A stretch of 64,000 nt of DNA from the NCBI RefSeq assembly GCF_038003525.1, contig NZ_JBBOPI010000001.1, forward strand, positions 3,116,001-3,180,000. Direction: 5' to 3'. Under the pieces are notes generated by a model. The model worked only from the letters and a program-made list of their open reading frames with translations. It was not told where the DNA came from and did not search any database. The stretch comes from Solibacillus sp. FSL H8-0538 (GTDB lineage Bacteria > Bacillota > Bacilli > Bacillales_A > Planococcaceae). A program made the position numbers and the translations under genes. Of this stretch, positions 44,623 to 54,301 are shown in pieces (positions within the stretch are counted from its first letter, which is position 1; the number at the start of each line of letters is the position of its first letter).

Positions 44623-45057
44623 TTAGTTACCTCCGATAAATTCGTTGTAGTAGGGTTCGTACGGTTTATTGACCGCCCCGATAATGAAAAAAGCGCTAGT
44701 ATACGGATTGCCTGCCGCTACTTGCCCGATTGCCTGCTTTAAGCTATGCGCGATCATAAAGTTAGTGGTCGCTAAGACTGTCTCATGACACTGGCTGACG
44801 GAATCAAACGCCTCAATCCATTCGCGAATCTTTGGTGATTCCTCAATGTGGTACGGCTTACCGGTCTGCGCGAGAATGTCAGCATATGCCAATAAGAAGG
44901 CGCGGGCCTCGCTGAAATGGCGCTCATATACTTCTAATGCCTCGTAATCACATGAAGGCGGTGCTGGCTCGTAATCATCACCGAGCAATCCGTCTAGATG
45001 ACGTAATTCCGCCCTTAGTTGTTTATTCGTTCTAAATTCCACACGCTTTCCCTCCAA
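44623..45057 (-). CDS. Hypothetical phage-like protein, 144 residues
   Basis: Soluble, largely helical, no recognised motif. It is translated just upstream of TerS (2 bases apart), so belongs to the same unit. Ends YYNEFIGGN. Function unknown. Confidence 0.65.
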   Translation of the reverse strand: MEGKRVEFRTNKQLRAELRHLDGLLGDDYEPAPPSCDYEALEVYERHFSEARAFLLAYADILAQTGKPYHIEESPKIREWIEAFDSVSQCHETVLATTNFMIAHSLKQAIGQVAAGNPYTSAFFIIGAVNKPYEPYYNEFIGGN

Positions 45058-45099
45058 TATAAAAGGGCAAACGCAAATAGCGCCTGCCTCTCGTTTAAT

Positions 45100-45594
45100 T
45101 TAATCGCCATAGAATTTAACAACGTCCAGGATATAGAACATCATCGCTTCTTCCATCTCTATGCAGATAACGCGATCACCTTCGCGCAGCTCGTCTTGAT
45201 ACTCGACTTCAACGTTAACCATTTCAAACTCGTTTTGTACGTCGGACATTTCCACTCGCGTAATATCATGCGTATGTGGTCCCATTCCTGCAGGTGTCAT
45301 CGTCTCATTGACGTTAGAGCTGGCAAAGCGAATATTCGTCGGAAATTCTCCGCCAAAGTATTCATCTGTGCATTTACGCATTGTCATTACACGTTTATGG
45401 CGTGTTAGATTGCGTGGCACATAAAAGAAATCTTTATCGAGTGTACGTCCGTCTTTATCAAGTGTAATTTCAAAATCGGGGAAGCCTTTTTTGACTGTTC
45501 CGACTAATAAATCGAGCGGCTTACTATACCCAACACGGCGAATAAGCTCGAGTAACTTTGATCCGCCATCGCCTTCAATTGGCAAACCTCTCAT
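45100..45594 (-). CDS. DUF2577-like phage tail protein
   Basis: 164 residues. LDLLVGTV, LDKDFFYVPRNL and REGDRVICIE are DUF2577 (XkdR-like) features; the family sits next to tape measure genes in PBSX-like myovirus clusters. A 40-residue insert including PAGMGPHTHDI is larger than in typical members. Starts 5 bases after the tape measure stop. Confidence 0.65.
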   Translation of the reverse strand: MRGLPIEGDGGSKLLELIRRVGYSKPLDLLVGTVKKGFPDFEITLDKDGRTLDKDFFYVPRNLTRHKRVMTMRKCTDEYFGGEFPTNIRFASSNVNETMTPAGMGPHTHDITRVEMSDVQNEFEMVNVEVEYQDELREGDRVICIEMEEAMMFYILDVVKFYGD

Positions 45595-45598
45595 TGGA

Positions 45599-48151
45599 TT
45601 AGATATATTGCATACCTCCTGTCGATAATAAAACGTATAATTCGTCTGCTATTTTTTTAATATCCGTTTCCTCACGAACTTTAATAGCACCATTCATATT
45701 TAGAACAACACTACGAGGGCCGCCACTACCGCCATTTCCACTAGCTGACGTATTATTTACCGTCGAATAATTATTTGTAACGCCTGTTTGCGCTTGGCCA
45801 TATGATAATCCGCCAACTACACTGTCATAATTATCGGCATCATGGCGGGTAAGAACTCGCTCTCCTACGTGCAGCTGGTAAAGCCCCTCGGTGCCGATAC
45901 GCGTAGCGCCGTTATAGTGCGAGCCTTTTACGTCCGGCATTACTTTATTTACGAGGTTAATGGCGCCTGAACCTAGTTTGCTGACAATGTCCGGAATCTT
46001 GACGTTTTTAACTGCGCCGATAAAATCGCTCACTTTTTCCGCAGCATATTGAATGTAACCTCCGATTGTTTGGAATACCGCTCCCACCTTATCAAGTACC
46101 GGCATTACATATTCGAGCGCTCCCACTAATCCCGACGATATATAATCAACAAACGGCATTAGAATTGTGTCCCACATTAGCTTGATGATTTGCCCGAGTA
46201 CACCGATTCCTGCACCAAAAAGCGATAGGATAGGTCCTGCAATTGACCACATAACGCTAAGGAGCTTAGTTGTAAACATGAATGACGGTGCGATTACGTT
46301 ATTAAAAATAATCCCTACTACGTCGCCTAGAATTTGTATAGCGTTCCATAATAGCGAAAGAACCGGTCCTGCAATTGACCACAAAGTCGTTAGGATCGTT
46401 GTTATCGTGCTTACCGTACTAGTAAATCCGGCACTTAGCATCGCAAAAGTAGGCTGTAACTCTACGACTTTATTAGCAATGTAGTCCTTCACCGTACTAA
46501 ACGTAGTTTTAATTTTATCCGCAAGACCTAGCGCTAACCCTACTGCACCCTGGTCGCGGTCCAATATTCCGGTAAATAGTCCGCCCGACATCGCTTGCTT
46601 AAACGTAGTGATGAAATCGCCTACTTTACCGATTGTGCTAGTAATCTTTCCTGCTACGGATAGTGCTGCGGCTACTGCGTCCTTGTCACGGTCTAAAATG
46701 CCGGTAAACACTCCGCTCGTTAACTTCTCATTTAACGTCTTAAAGAAGTCTTGTAGCGGTTGTGTCGCTTGATTTACTGCATTAAGTCCGCCACCGATTG
46801 CGCTAAAGAGTGATTTAGCGACTCCTACGGTTCCTGCGACCGTCCCACGGAATCCATCGCTATTTTCGTATAGATACTTGAAGCCTGCTCCTACCGCTAA
46901 AATACCGCCGGCCAGTAACCCGATAGGGCTTACTAAAAATCCGAGGGTTGCGGTGATTAATCCGAATCCTTTTGTTGCTGCAACGATACCTGCAACGGTA
47001 GCTGCGAACATGCCGATCGGTTTAAGGATTGATAAAATCGTTTCTCGCATGTTCCATACTTTTTTAGTAAAGTCGATTACCGTTTTTAGTCCAGTACCTA
47101 CTGCATCGCCGACTGACTTCGCTAATTTACTCGTATCTAACTTACCTAGCGCATCATTTAGATTGAATAAGACGTCACCGAGTACGGTGTTTGGCTCTGC
47201 ACCCAACTGGCGCATAAATGTTGCTACACGCTCATTTAGCGAGTTCCATTGCCCTAGCGAAGTTTTACCCATCTGATTCACTACATCGTTGGTAATGTTC
47301 ATCTTAGCGAGCATACTGTCTAACTCGTTAAGCTGTTTATCGAACGATAACCCTTTAATTTGGTGTAAAAATTTCTTTGGAATGTTGAATCGTTCTGCCA
47401 TCGAAACTATATCAGAACTCGCTAACTCTTTAAGTGCAAAAACTGCTCCATCGACACCGGCCTCGGGTGACAATACGTTCAACTTCTCAATTGTTTTCCA
47501 ACTCTGCTCCAACGTACCCAAGTCTTTGGTTAATGCCAGTAATCCTTTACTTCCACTAACCATGTCTGCGCTATTTAAAAGTGGGCTGTCTATAGAAATT
47601 TTGTCTATAACCCCCATATACGATTTGTATAGCGCATCGTCATCAATCATCGCTTTCAAAGTAACGCTTGCTTGTTCATACTTAGCTGCACCGCCAACGG
47701 TCGAAGAAAAGAGTTTCTGCGCGCCTTGTACTCCGAGATATGCTCCGGCCAGTCCCGTTAAAGTACCTCGTAAGCTTTGTAGCGCTGAATTTTGTGTATA
47801 CGCACTAGCTGCCATGCGCGAGGATGCGGAACTATATCGATTTATCTGCGTAATGTTGTTTATAACTGCGCTACTATTGTTATTTACCGTGCTTGTATTA
47901 CGATTAACAACGGTTGAGACATTATTTACGGTATTGTTATACGTTCGATATGCGTTATTCACGCGATTAACATTATTCGTAGTTTGACCCATTACATTTC
48001 CGTTGTTTCTAAGAGCCGTACCCATGCGCTGTGAAGCGGATGATACTTCTTTCATCGCTCTTTCTAACTTGTTAACTTCCTGCGTAATTTTGCGTATGGT
48101 TGCGCTCGCTCTATCTTGAACGCTAAATACTGCTTTTAAATCGTAAGCCAT
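45599..48151 (-). CDS. Phage tail tape measure protein
   Basis: 850 residues. The N-terminal VQDRASATIRKITQEVNKLE matches tape measure families, followed by an Asn/Thr-rich low-complexity segment (about 52-110). Hydrophobic stretches occupy about 375-440 and 560-680. Two internal duplications are visible: FTGILDRD blocks, and WSIAGPVLSL / WSIAGPILSL blocks. The protein sets tail length and helps DNA pass the membrane. At about 0.15 nm per residue a tail of roughly 130 nm is expected; this is a rule of thumb. Confidence 0.85.
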   Translation of the reverse strand: MAYDLKAVFSVQDRASATIRKITQEVNKLERAMKEVSSASQRMGTALRNNGNVMGQTTNNVNRVNNAYRTYNNTVNNVSTVVNRNTSTVNNNSSAVINNITQINRYSSASSRMAASAYTQNSALQSLRGTLTGLAGAYLGVQGAQKLFSSTVGGAAKYEQASVTLKAMIDDDALYKSYMGVIDKISIDSPLLNSADMVSGSKGLLALTKDLGTLEQSWKTIEKLNVLSPEAGVDGAVFALKELASSDIVSMAERFNIPKKFLHQIKGLSFDKQLNELDSMLAKMNITNDVVNQMGKTSLGQWNSLNERVATFMRQLGAEPNTVLGDVLFNLNDALGKLDTSKLAKSVGDAVGTGLKTVIDFTKKVWNMRETILSILKPIGMFAATVAGIVAATKGFGLITATLGFLVSPIGLLAGGILAVGAGFKYLYENSDGFRGTVAGTVGVAKSLFSAIGGGLNAVNQATQPLQDFFKTLNEKLTSGVFTGILDRDKDAVAAALSVAGKITSTIGKVGDFITTFKQAMSGGLFTGILDRDQGAVGLALGLADKIKTTFSTVKDYIANKVVELQPTFAMLSAGFTSTVSTITTILTTLWSIAGPVLSLLWNAIQILGDVVGIIFNNVIAPSFMFTTKLLSVMWSIAGPILSLFGAGIGVLGQIIKLMWDTILMPFVDYISSGLVGALEYVMPVLDKVGAVFQTIGGYIQYAAEKVSDFIGAVKNVKIPDIVSKLGSGAINLVNKVMPDVKGSHYNGATRIGTEGLYQLHVGERVLTRHDADNYDSVVGGLSYGQAQTGVTNNYSTVNNTSASGNGGSGGPRSVVLNMNGAIKVREETDIKKIADELYVLLSTGGMQYI

Positions 48152-48177
48152 CGGCTCTCACCCTTTCTTATTTCAAA

Positions 48178-48207
48178 TAAAAAAGCGCCTGCAATTAAGC
48201 AAGCGCC
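48178..48207 (-). terminator. Hairpin before the tape measure gene
   Basis: GCGCTTGC / GCAGGCGC stem followed by TTTTTT on the minus strand, only 27 bases before the tape measure start. It could attenuate transcription into the tape measure gene. Confidence 0.6.
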
Positions 48208-48361
48208 AAGTTTTGCCCATCGTTTTCCAGGCGACGAACGTTTGGAGGTTTCAACTATCATGCCAACTTAATCAAAATTACCGTTGGTGTCCGCATAATA
48301 CGGACATATTAAATAGCACCGGCGAGTAGTTAAACCCGCTAGTGCATGCGTTACTTATGCG

Positions 48362-48664
48362 TTATAAACCTCGGATGGCCGCCGTTGAGATTGCTGGTGC
48401 GTGAGATACTTTCGGTTTGTTGCGTTCAAGCTGAATCAACGCTTGTCGCTCGATAAATTTAGCTTTCAACGCTACATACTCCTGCGCCTTTTCTTTTCCT
48501 CGCGATTCTGCGTCGTTAAATAACCTAGATAAAGCCCCTGCGTCTGCACGATATCGACTTACGTCGACCGATGAAACGTCGAACTCGCCTGCTTTCTCGA
48601 TTACTTTCTCGTCACCTTTAAAAATTAGTGTACCGTCCCCACTTATCTGAAAAACCATTGCCAT
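48362..48664 (-). CDS. Hypothetical phage-like protein, 100 residues
   Basis: Starts MAMVFQISGDGTLIF; GGAGA lies 8 bases upstream of the ATG. Beta-rich N-terminus, helical C-terminus. The position upstream of the tape measure gene is where tail assembly chaperones sit, but I saw no frameshift signal or motif to confirm. A 200-base gap with hairpins follows. Confidence 0.6.
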   Translation of the reverse strand: MAMVFQISGDGTLIFKGDEKVIEKAGEFDVSSVDVSRYRADAGALSRLFNDAESRGKEKAQEYVALKAKFIERQALIQLERNKPKVSHAPAISTAAIRGL

Positions 48665-48717
48665 ATAAATCGTCTCCATTCGTTTTTAGTTTTTAATTAT
48701 TGCGGAAAAGAAGGCGC

Positions 48718-49473
48718 TTATTGCTGCGCCGATTCCGTTGTTTCCTCTTGCCCCGGTGTTTCTAAATATTTCTCGGGATCGTTTAGTTTATCTGCGTCTA
48801 ATCGTACTGCTCGGAAAATGGAGTCAGTAATTGCTGTACCTGCTAAGAAAATAGGCGTTGTTTCTGCATTTTCAAAATACGCTAACGTCTGATTTGCTAC
48901 CTCAATCTCAGGCGTTAATGTTTTCTTCTCAATACGTTCTAATAATTTCCCTAGCGACAAACGGTGTTCTGACGTACCATTCGAGGCTAATATGCTACCT
49001 GCGATTGCAGGAAATTCATTTTTAATCTGCTGCGCGAAATATGGTTCGTTTCCGTAACGCTGAATGAACGCGTCAACTGCTTTAATAGAAGAACCAACGT
49101 TTAATCCGATCAATGCTTTCGCTTTAACGTCGGCTAGTTCTTGGGAGAACAATTTTACGAAAGCCGCATCCTTCGGCGCTTCGAAATCGGTTGTCTTAAT
49201 TTGCAACGCAATATCGCGCGCTTGCTGTGCATATGCAAGATAGTCTTTTCTCATTTGAGCAGCGTTCGCTAATGCTTGCTTTTTGTATTCAGCCTTCATC
49301 GCGTCAATACGTTTCGCTTTTGCACCAGGCGTCCATTCTTCATTACGTCGGATTCTATCTTCTTCCTCGCGAATAATCGCCTTTAATTCTGACGCTAATT
49401 TAACAGTTTGGTTTGATTTGATCTCGTACGCACCTGTTGCTAGTTCCTGCATTTTCTCGATTAATTTTGTCAT
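48718..49473 (-). CDS. Hypothetical coiled-coil protein, 251 residues
   Basis: Strongly helical and charged (EEEDRIRRNEEW; AEYKKQALANAAQMRK) over the first half, then a compact domain. AAAGGGG precedes the ATG. No recognised family; helical content would suit a scaffold-like or structural role, but that is a guess. Co-directional with the tail genes. Confidence 0.6.
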   Translation of the reverse strand: MTKLIEKMQELATGAYEIKSNQTVKLASELKAIIREEEDRIRRNEEWTPGAKAKRIDAMKAEYKKQALANAAQMRKDYLAYAQQARDIALQIKTTDFEAPKDAAFVKLFSQELADVKAKALIGLNVGSSIKAVDAFIQRYGNEPYFAQQIKNEFPAIAGSILASNGTSEHRLSLGKLLERIEKKTLTPEIEVANQTLAYFENAETTPIFLAGTAITDSIFRAVRLDADKLNDPEKYLETPGQEETTESAQQ

Positions 49474-49549
49474 TTTGTTTAATCCCCTTTGTTTTTAATA
49501 GTTTTATAATTTGTTCTAACTCCGAAATTTCAAGCGGTAGCGAATCGCA

Positions 49550-50128
49550 TTATTTAACCTCCGTCGTTAATTCGAACGCTTCATCTGCAAAGCCTTGTTT
49601 CCATGCTTCGATTTCGCTTGGCGTAGGCTCACGATTTAATAAACGACTAGCAAATTGCTTAACAAATTCATGCCACAAGTCATCTGTAAAACGTTCACTA
49701 GACTGATAGAAGTCGTAAACATGTAAACGCCCTTTTGACGTATTACAACCGCGATGACAAGCAACGATATTGTCGTCAATGTTGTGCCCTGCGTTTCCGC
49801 CAACATGGTAAACATGGTCCATTACAAGTTCATTAGCGTCGCCATTGATACGATTTCCTTCCTCACCACAATAGACGCAATGTGTGGCTGACATCATGCG
49901 TTGAACAATTTCGTCAGTGTAGTATGTTGGCCTATTTGATCGGTAACTGTGCTTACGCTCTCGTTCACGTTGATAGGCCCCGCTCTCGTACCTGTGCTTA
50001 CAACGGCAAGATTTGCAACGATTTGTATGACCATCTTTATTACGCTTTTGTGCTTCAAATTGACTTAGTGGCTTCTCTATATGACAGTGCCTACATACTT
50101 TTTTACTTTCTAGTGTCTGTTTTTCCAT
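49550..50128 (-). CDS. HNH endonuclease with zinc-binding motifs
   Basis: About 192 residues from the Met at 50128 (a longer in-frame start at 50176 is possible). N-terminal CRHC...CKSC zinc-finger-like pair, then an HNH domain (CVYCGEEG, LVMDHVYHVGG, NIVACHRGCN). Phage HNH proteins either support cos packaging or act as homing nucleases; position away from TerS and a separate zinc finger leave both possible. Confidence 0.8.
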   Translation of the reverse strand: MEKQTLESKKVCRHCHIEKPLSQFEAQKRNKDGHTNRCKSCRCKHRYESGAYQRERERKHSYRSNRPTYYTDEIVQRMMSATHCVYCGEEGNRINGDANELVMDHVYHVGGNAGHNIDDNIVACHRGCNTSKGRLHVYDFYQSSERFTDDLWHEFVKQFASRLLNREPTPSEIEAWKQGFADEAFELTTEVK

Positions 50129-50255
50129 ATCTCTCAATCTCTCCCTCAATCGTTTTAATAGTTTGCAGTATTTCATCGCGTACCTTTACGCCCGCCGATT
50201 GGACTTCTGCCAAAGCATTTAGATACAAAATTAATAGCCTTAGCCGCTCATTCAC
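50103..50255 (-). CDS. Small hypothetical protein, 50 residues
   Basis: GTG at 50255 has AGGAGGTG 5 bases upstream. The product (VNERLRLLILYLNAL...) is amphipathic helical. Its end overlaps the HNH gene start, so the two may be translationally coupled, which also favours the HNH start at 50128. Function unknown. Confidence 0.55.
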   Translation of the reverse strand: MNERLRLLILYLNALAEVQSAGVKVRDEILQTIKTIEGEIERYGKTDTRK

Positions 50256-50302
50256 TCGCTCACCTCCTCAAAAACGCTTTACTTTTGACAAGATTCATGT
50301 TA

Positions 50303-50533
50303 TTATTTATTATGGATAAGTTTAGTTAATTTTCTTGATTTGTCCGCAAAAATAAATAAACCTTCGTCAAACTCAATTTTTTGCACTATCTTAGCCCGAG
50401 TTAATAAACTCATAGTTCGCGCGCCACTCTCGATATTAGAGATTGTGCTGTAACCTACTCCGACCATCTTAGCGAAATCCTTTTGTGACACACCTAAAGT
50501 CCCTCTTAATTCCTTTAACTGTTCACCGGTCAT
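50303..50533 (-). CDS. XRE/Cro-type DNA-binding protein
   Basis: 76 residues. An HTH_3 domain (LKELRGTLGVSQKDFAKMVGVGY...) with a short tail. A second XRE regulator of the element besides the one at 56330. It precedes the small HNH-linked genes and might time late gene expression. Confidence 0.8.
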   Translation of the reverse strand: MTGEQLKELRGTLGVSQKDFAKMVGVGYSTISNIESGARTMSLLTRAKIVQKIEFDEGLFIFADKSRKLTKLIHNK

Positions 50534-50632
50534 ACTGTTATCCTCCTTTTACTATCGTTTACTCACATGTTACCCAAAAATAAATACGGGCTATTGCCCC
50601 TTATACTTCTATATGGACATCCAATACAGTAA

Positions 50633-51529
50633 CTATGCACTTTCTCGTTGTTTTTTCGAACGTATTTTCGCATTTTCTACTTCACAATGTGACTGTGTTG
50701 ATCGTTTCCATTCACACGTTACTTTGTCCTGTACTCTGCCATGCTGCAAGTCGCAAACATAACGTCTATTATCGTGAGCGTAGAATACTTCGCCACATTC
50801 AATGCACTCTCGCACCCTTTTAACGTCAAGGCGTCTAATACGGCGCAAAGCATCGTCGTAATCGTATCCATCGTTAGCATACAAGCGTGCATATCCTTTA
50901 GCTTTCGACTTCTCCCGAAGTAGCACCCGCTTAAATTTCCGAATATCCATCGGGGACACTCCGTCTGCATCGCTTTCAATTACTCGCTCACCTACGGCTG
51001 ATTGTTGCTGAACAACGCTAAACTCCGACATATCATACGCTGACATGGTCGTCTGTTTCGGTAGTCTGTATTTACGCAAATGATCGAAATCCTCTGCGGA
51101 ATCACGGTCACTTTCATCTTGCGAATAAATGCCGACAAGTCGTTTTCTGTCTTTCGCGTTGTCACGTAGTACCTTATCGACTCCATGTACCGGATAATCT
51201 TCGTGCTTTTCTTCTGCCGCTTTAATTCTCATGATAAAATCCGCTAATACTTCTGCTATCGTATAGCCTCGACTGAAATCTTTTAATCGCGTCGCTGGAT
51301 GACGTAAGAACGGCTTATCAACTTTAATTTCTGTAGCATCTGCCCACAACGCATTAAACACCCTTGCCATGTCATTGCGATACTTAGTAGTAACCTTATC
51401 GTTTGTATAGTGCTTGTACCACACGTCGTAAATTGCGAGTTGTACTTTCGCTTCCGCACGTGAAATCTGATACATACTAGACATGCGTTTTTCGTCTAGT
51501 TCTTGTTTCGTTTCGTTGGTTGTAGCCAT
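50633..51529 (-). CDS. Hypothetical protein with C-terminal zinc ribbon, 298 residues
   Basis: ATG at 51529 has AAAGGGGA about 8 bases upstream; a longer frame to 51643 crosses a repeat and adds a hydrophobic N-terminus, less likely. Charged helical body, then RECIECGEVFYAHDNRRYVC, a likely zinc ribbon. Encoded just after the primase gene, so a replication accessory or sigma-like role is possible; unassigned. Confidence 0.6.
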   Translation of the reverse strand: MATTNETKQELDEKRMSSMYQISRAEAKVQLAIYDVWYKHYTNDKVTTKYRNDMARVFNALWADATEIKVDKPFLRHPATRLKDFSRGYTIAEVLADFIMRIKAAEEKHEDYPVHGVDKVLRDNAKDRKRLVGIYSQDESDRDSAEDFDHLRKYRLPKQTTMSAYDMSEFSVVQQQSAVGERVIESDADGVSPMDIRKFKRVLLREKSKAKGYARLYANDGYDYDDALRRIRRLDVKRVRECIECGEVFYAHDNRRYVCDLQHGRVQDKVTCEWKRSTQSHCEVENAKIRSKKQRESA

Positions 51530-51570
51530 TAAATCGTCCCCTTTTGTGGTTTTGGTTTTATCGTTAGGTT

Positions 51571-51613
51571 TAAAGTGTCCCTTTTTGAACTTAATAACTA
51601 TATATATTAGGAG
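51571..51613. repeat. 43-bp intra-element repeat, copy 1
   Basis: Shares an identical 30-base core with 53240-53283 (begins TAAAGTGTCCCTTTTTGAAC). Lies about 40 bases upstream of the ATG of the 298-residue protein; copy 2 lies just upstream of the DUF5659 gene. Same orientation relative to each gene, so probably a shared promoter or operator. Confidence 0.65.
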
Positions 51614-51627
51614 TATTGGGAGTAGCG

Positions 51628-53046
51628 CTAACACCGACTCCAACGTCCCGTAAACTCCTTACGCGTTACTACTCGTCGCAGTTCTCTCTCCGACAATAGC
51701 AAGTAGGAAACGTCGACTAATGATTGAGCGTCTGTAACCTCGATTCCTTGCTCGTTTGCACACGGCTTTTCAATTAATATTCGATACCGGTTCGGCTTAT
51801 AAAACGCGTGACCACTTTCCCGACTTTTAGCCTTATCCAGTTCACCTTTGCGGGCATATTCGATAAATCGGACCTCTACTAGCTTTTTTATCGCCCTATT
51901 TACTGTATCTCGCGCATTTGTACCGACCATTCGCATAGCGGTAGACATCGTTAAATAGAACGTTTCTCCGTATCGCTTGGACGTTACTAGCATCGCATAG
52001 GCTAGCTGTTTCTGTCGGAATGTTCCGACACTCAATACCGCAAGTATCTCCGATTTATAAATGGTGACGGTCTTATCTGCGTTACCTAGCTTGTAATCGT
52101 TGCCGAACGCTAGCTTAACGATACGGCGCGCTTCTTTCTCCCACATTTCCGGCTTGCTACCTTCGCTGAAATAATCGGCTGGCGTTGCGTGTAATACGCC
52201 TAAAATTAAATCGATAGCGTCGTCTTGCTCGTAACCTTGCGTATTGCAAAACGCTGCGAGTAATACCGTTGTTTCATGGCGAGTGTTACTTCCGAGCAAA
52301 CGGCCGGCTTTCAAAATATCCGTTACTTTCGAAAATGCCTGCGATTCCGTGACGACTGTAATATCGACGTTTGTCCGCTCTCTTACCTGGTCGAACTCGG
52401 CTAGCTGCTCGGGCGTAATTTCGATTAATGCGTCAAGAATAATCGCGTGATCCATCGGTTCAACTTCATTAAGATAGTCGAACGATTCAATCAGCTCTAG
52501 CGTCACGTTATCTACGAACCAACAACGAGAGTCCGTCTTTTGGTGTATGCCCAGCGGAATCTTAACCGCCTGTGTGTACGTTGGACGAAATTCGACGTTA
52601 TTACTTTCTAAATCCGCAACAGCTAATACCGCATGATAAAACGATTTGGAATCCGTTAGCTTAATCGCTTTATCGAAAAATAAATCAACGTGATAGCCTT
52701 TGTTTCCGCTGAATGATACGTGTATATCTTTACGCGATATATGAAACTCGTTTTCTAGCGCATCGATAATTTTATAAGTAGCCCAACGCGCCATATCGCG
52801 GTTATCTGCGTAATCAATATCGAATGTAATGAACTTATTGACTGTATTAGCGTTAAAAATTCCGTAAGTGTTTACACCTTCCAGGTGACGAGTAAGCATG
52901 TAATCATTCAAGGCCCAAACGGTAGGCGACTTGTCTTTATTGAGCGTGCTATATCCGAGCGCAGTTTGGATAATATATTTTCTGCGAGTTGATACGTAAA
53001 GTTCGTTCAATTTTGCGATAGTGTCGTTCGGTTTCTGTCGTTTCAA
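51628..53046 (-). CDS. Primase-like replication protein (AEP fold)
   Basis: 472 residues. ITFDIDYAD carries a DxD metal-binding pair and VSFSGNKGYHVDLFFD resembles the SGxxGxH nucleotide-binding motif of archaeo-eukaryotic-type primases. The C-terminal third has a winged-helix-like region. No helicase P-loop is visible. Start is TTG 53046, with GGGGCG upstream and coupled to the DUF5659 gene. Probable replication initiator/primase of the element. Confidence 0.72.
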   Translation of the reverse strand: MKRQKPNDTIAKLNELYVSTRRKYIIQTALGYSTLNKDKSPTVWALNDYMLTRHLEGVNTYGIFNANTVNKFITFDIDYADNRDMARWATYKIIDALENEFHISRKDIHVSFSGNKGYHVDLFFDKAIKLTDSKSFYHAVLAVADLESNNVEFRPTYTQAVKIPLGIHQKTDSRCWFVDNVTLELIESFDYLNEVEPMDHAIILDALIEITPEQLAEFDQVRERTNVDITVVTESQAFSKVTDILKAGRLLGSNTRHETTVLLAAFCNTQGYEQDDAIDLILGVLHATPADYFSEGSKPEMWEKEARRIVKLAFGNDYKLGNADKTVTIYKSEILAVLSVGTFRQKQLAYAMLVTSKRYGETFYLTMSTAMRMVGTNARDTVNRAIKKLVEVRFIEYARKGELDKAKSRESGHAFYKPNRYRILIEKPCANEQGIEVTDAQSLVDVSYLLLSERELRRVVTRKEFTGRWSRC

Positions 53047-53049
53047 TAT

Positions 53050-53226
53050 TCATCGCCCCTTACTTGATAATTCCGCTAGTTTACGGTCAAATTGTTCGTC
53101 ACGTTTGAAAATGAATACGATGTTTCCTGCGCGTTTGCTCGATGTGTCTACGTCAATTAGTTGGCAACCCCTATTTAACAATGCTCGGGCTATTCGTAAG
53201 GATAAAATACATTTAGTGTCTGTCAT
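53050..53226 (-). CDS. DUF5659-like small protein, 58 residues
   Basis: ATG 53226 follows AGGAGGT at 7 bases. Product TKCILSLRIARALLNRGCQL...FIFKRDEQF fits DUF5659, small proteins often next to phage primases. Ends 3 bases before the primase start, so coupled. Function unknown. Confidence 0.7.
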   Translation of the reverse strand: MTDTKCILSLRIARALLNRGCQLIDVDTSSKRAGNIVFIFKRDEQFDRKLAELSSKGR

Positions 53227-53239
53227 TTAATCTACCTCC

Positions 53240-53283
53240 TAAAGTGTCCCTTTTTGAACTTAATAACTATTTATATTAAGGAG
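53240..53283. repeat. 43-bp intra-element repeat, copy 2
   Basis: Identical 30-base core with 51571-51613. Ends immediately before the AGGAGG of the DUF5659 gene. Confidence 0.65.
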
Positions 53284-53347
53284 AAGCTATTGGTAGTGAG
53301 AGAAAGGCTGTGTGTATAGCTTGCTGCTGATGAGACGGATTTCAGTT

Positions 53348-54301
53348 TCACGCGCCCACCTTACCTCCTATAAAATCACCGTCAATAATTTTACAATCAA
53401 TCGTTACAATCCCTTTCCGTGCGTCTATTTCAGCCTGTATAATTCCCATCCGTGCTTGCACACTCTTAAATTGCGTCTCCAACGCATCGACCGTTGTCTG
53501 CTCTGCACTCGCTATTGCCGTCTCCATAAAGCCCTGTGTCGCTGTAAATGTGTCGAAATAACGATTAACAGTTTGTAATGATCGCGTTAAATCGTACATA
53601 GGAGATTCTTCTTGCGAACGAACTACCTTCTCTAATTTTTCGAGGTGTGCGATTCTTTCATATGTGTGCGCCAGTGACTGCTCCATCTGACGACTGTCTG
53701 CAACCATTTCTTCATACTTGCGCTGCATTTCTTCGGGAATGACTTCGATAATTTCCGGCTCCTGTTCCAACGCTTGTTCCAATTGACTAATTGCTATCCG
53801 CTCACTCTTTTGAGCTGATTCGACCTGTCCTTCAAGAGCGTATGTCTGTTCTAGTAATTCGGTAACATCGGACTCACTTTTCGCTAGACGCTTCTTTAAG
53901 TCATCCAATTCGCGCGAGGTCATTTCGTCTATTGTCTTTGTTTGGCCGCCCGGCAAAGTATGAGACTTCTCAATTACTTCCGCAATATCGCCAACTGTGC
54001 TAGAAATCTGCGCAAGTGTCAGCAATTTAGTAAGCGACTGACCCGACAGCGCTGACGCATGTTCACTCAATTCCGTATAAACCTGGATGAAACGTTGTGC
54101 TTGGCGTGGCTCAATATCCATCGACTGTAGCCATTCCGTCCATTTGCCCGATTCAATGACGCTTTCCTTTACATGCTTCAAGTGCTTACCTATCTCGAAG
54201 ATTGCTTCGCCAGCCTTACGCATGTTCTTTCGGATTGCGGCCTCATTCGAACATAAGTCTAATGGTAGCTTTTCGATTTTTTCAGTTGATGTAAGTTGCA
54301 T
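53348..54301 (-). CDS. DUF3102 domain-containing protein
   Basis: 317 residues. N-terminal DUF3102-like region (NEAAIRKNMRKAGEAIFEIGKHL, SGKWTEWLQ), followed by a long coiled coil (about 125-240). DUF3102 proteins occur in phages and mobile islands, often beside replication or partition genes; function is not established. Well-formed ribosome binding site AGGGAG before the ATG. Confidence 0.78.
   Translation of the reverse strand: MQLTSTEKIEKLPLDLCSNEAAIRKNMRKAGEAIFEIGKHLKHVKESVIESGKWTEWLQSMDIEPRQAQRFIQVYTELSEHASALSGQSLTKLLTLAQISSTVGDIAEVIEKSHTLPGGQTKTIDEMTSRELDDLKKRLAKSESDVTELLEQTYALEGQVESAQKSERIAISQLEQALEQEPEIIEVIPEEMQRKYEEMVADSRQMEQSLAHTYERIAHLEKLEKVVRSQEESPMYDLTRSLQTVNRYFDTFTATQGFMETAIASAEQTTVDALETQFKSVQARMGIIQAEIDARKGIVTIDCKIIDGDFIGGKVGA

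Noticed and set aside
48136..48261. 41-codon frame overlapping the tape measure start, as a possible frameshifted tail chaperone
   Set aside because: No ribosome binding site, not in frame with the upstream 100-residue gene through any slippery sequence, and it contains a terminator-like hairpin.
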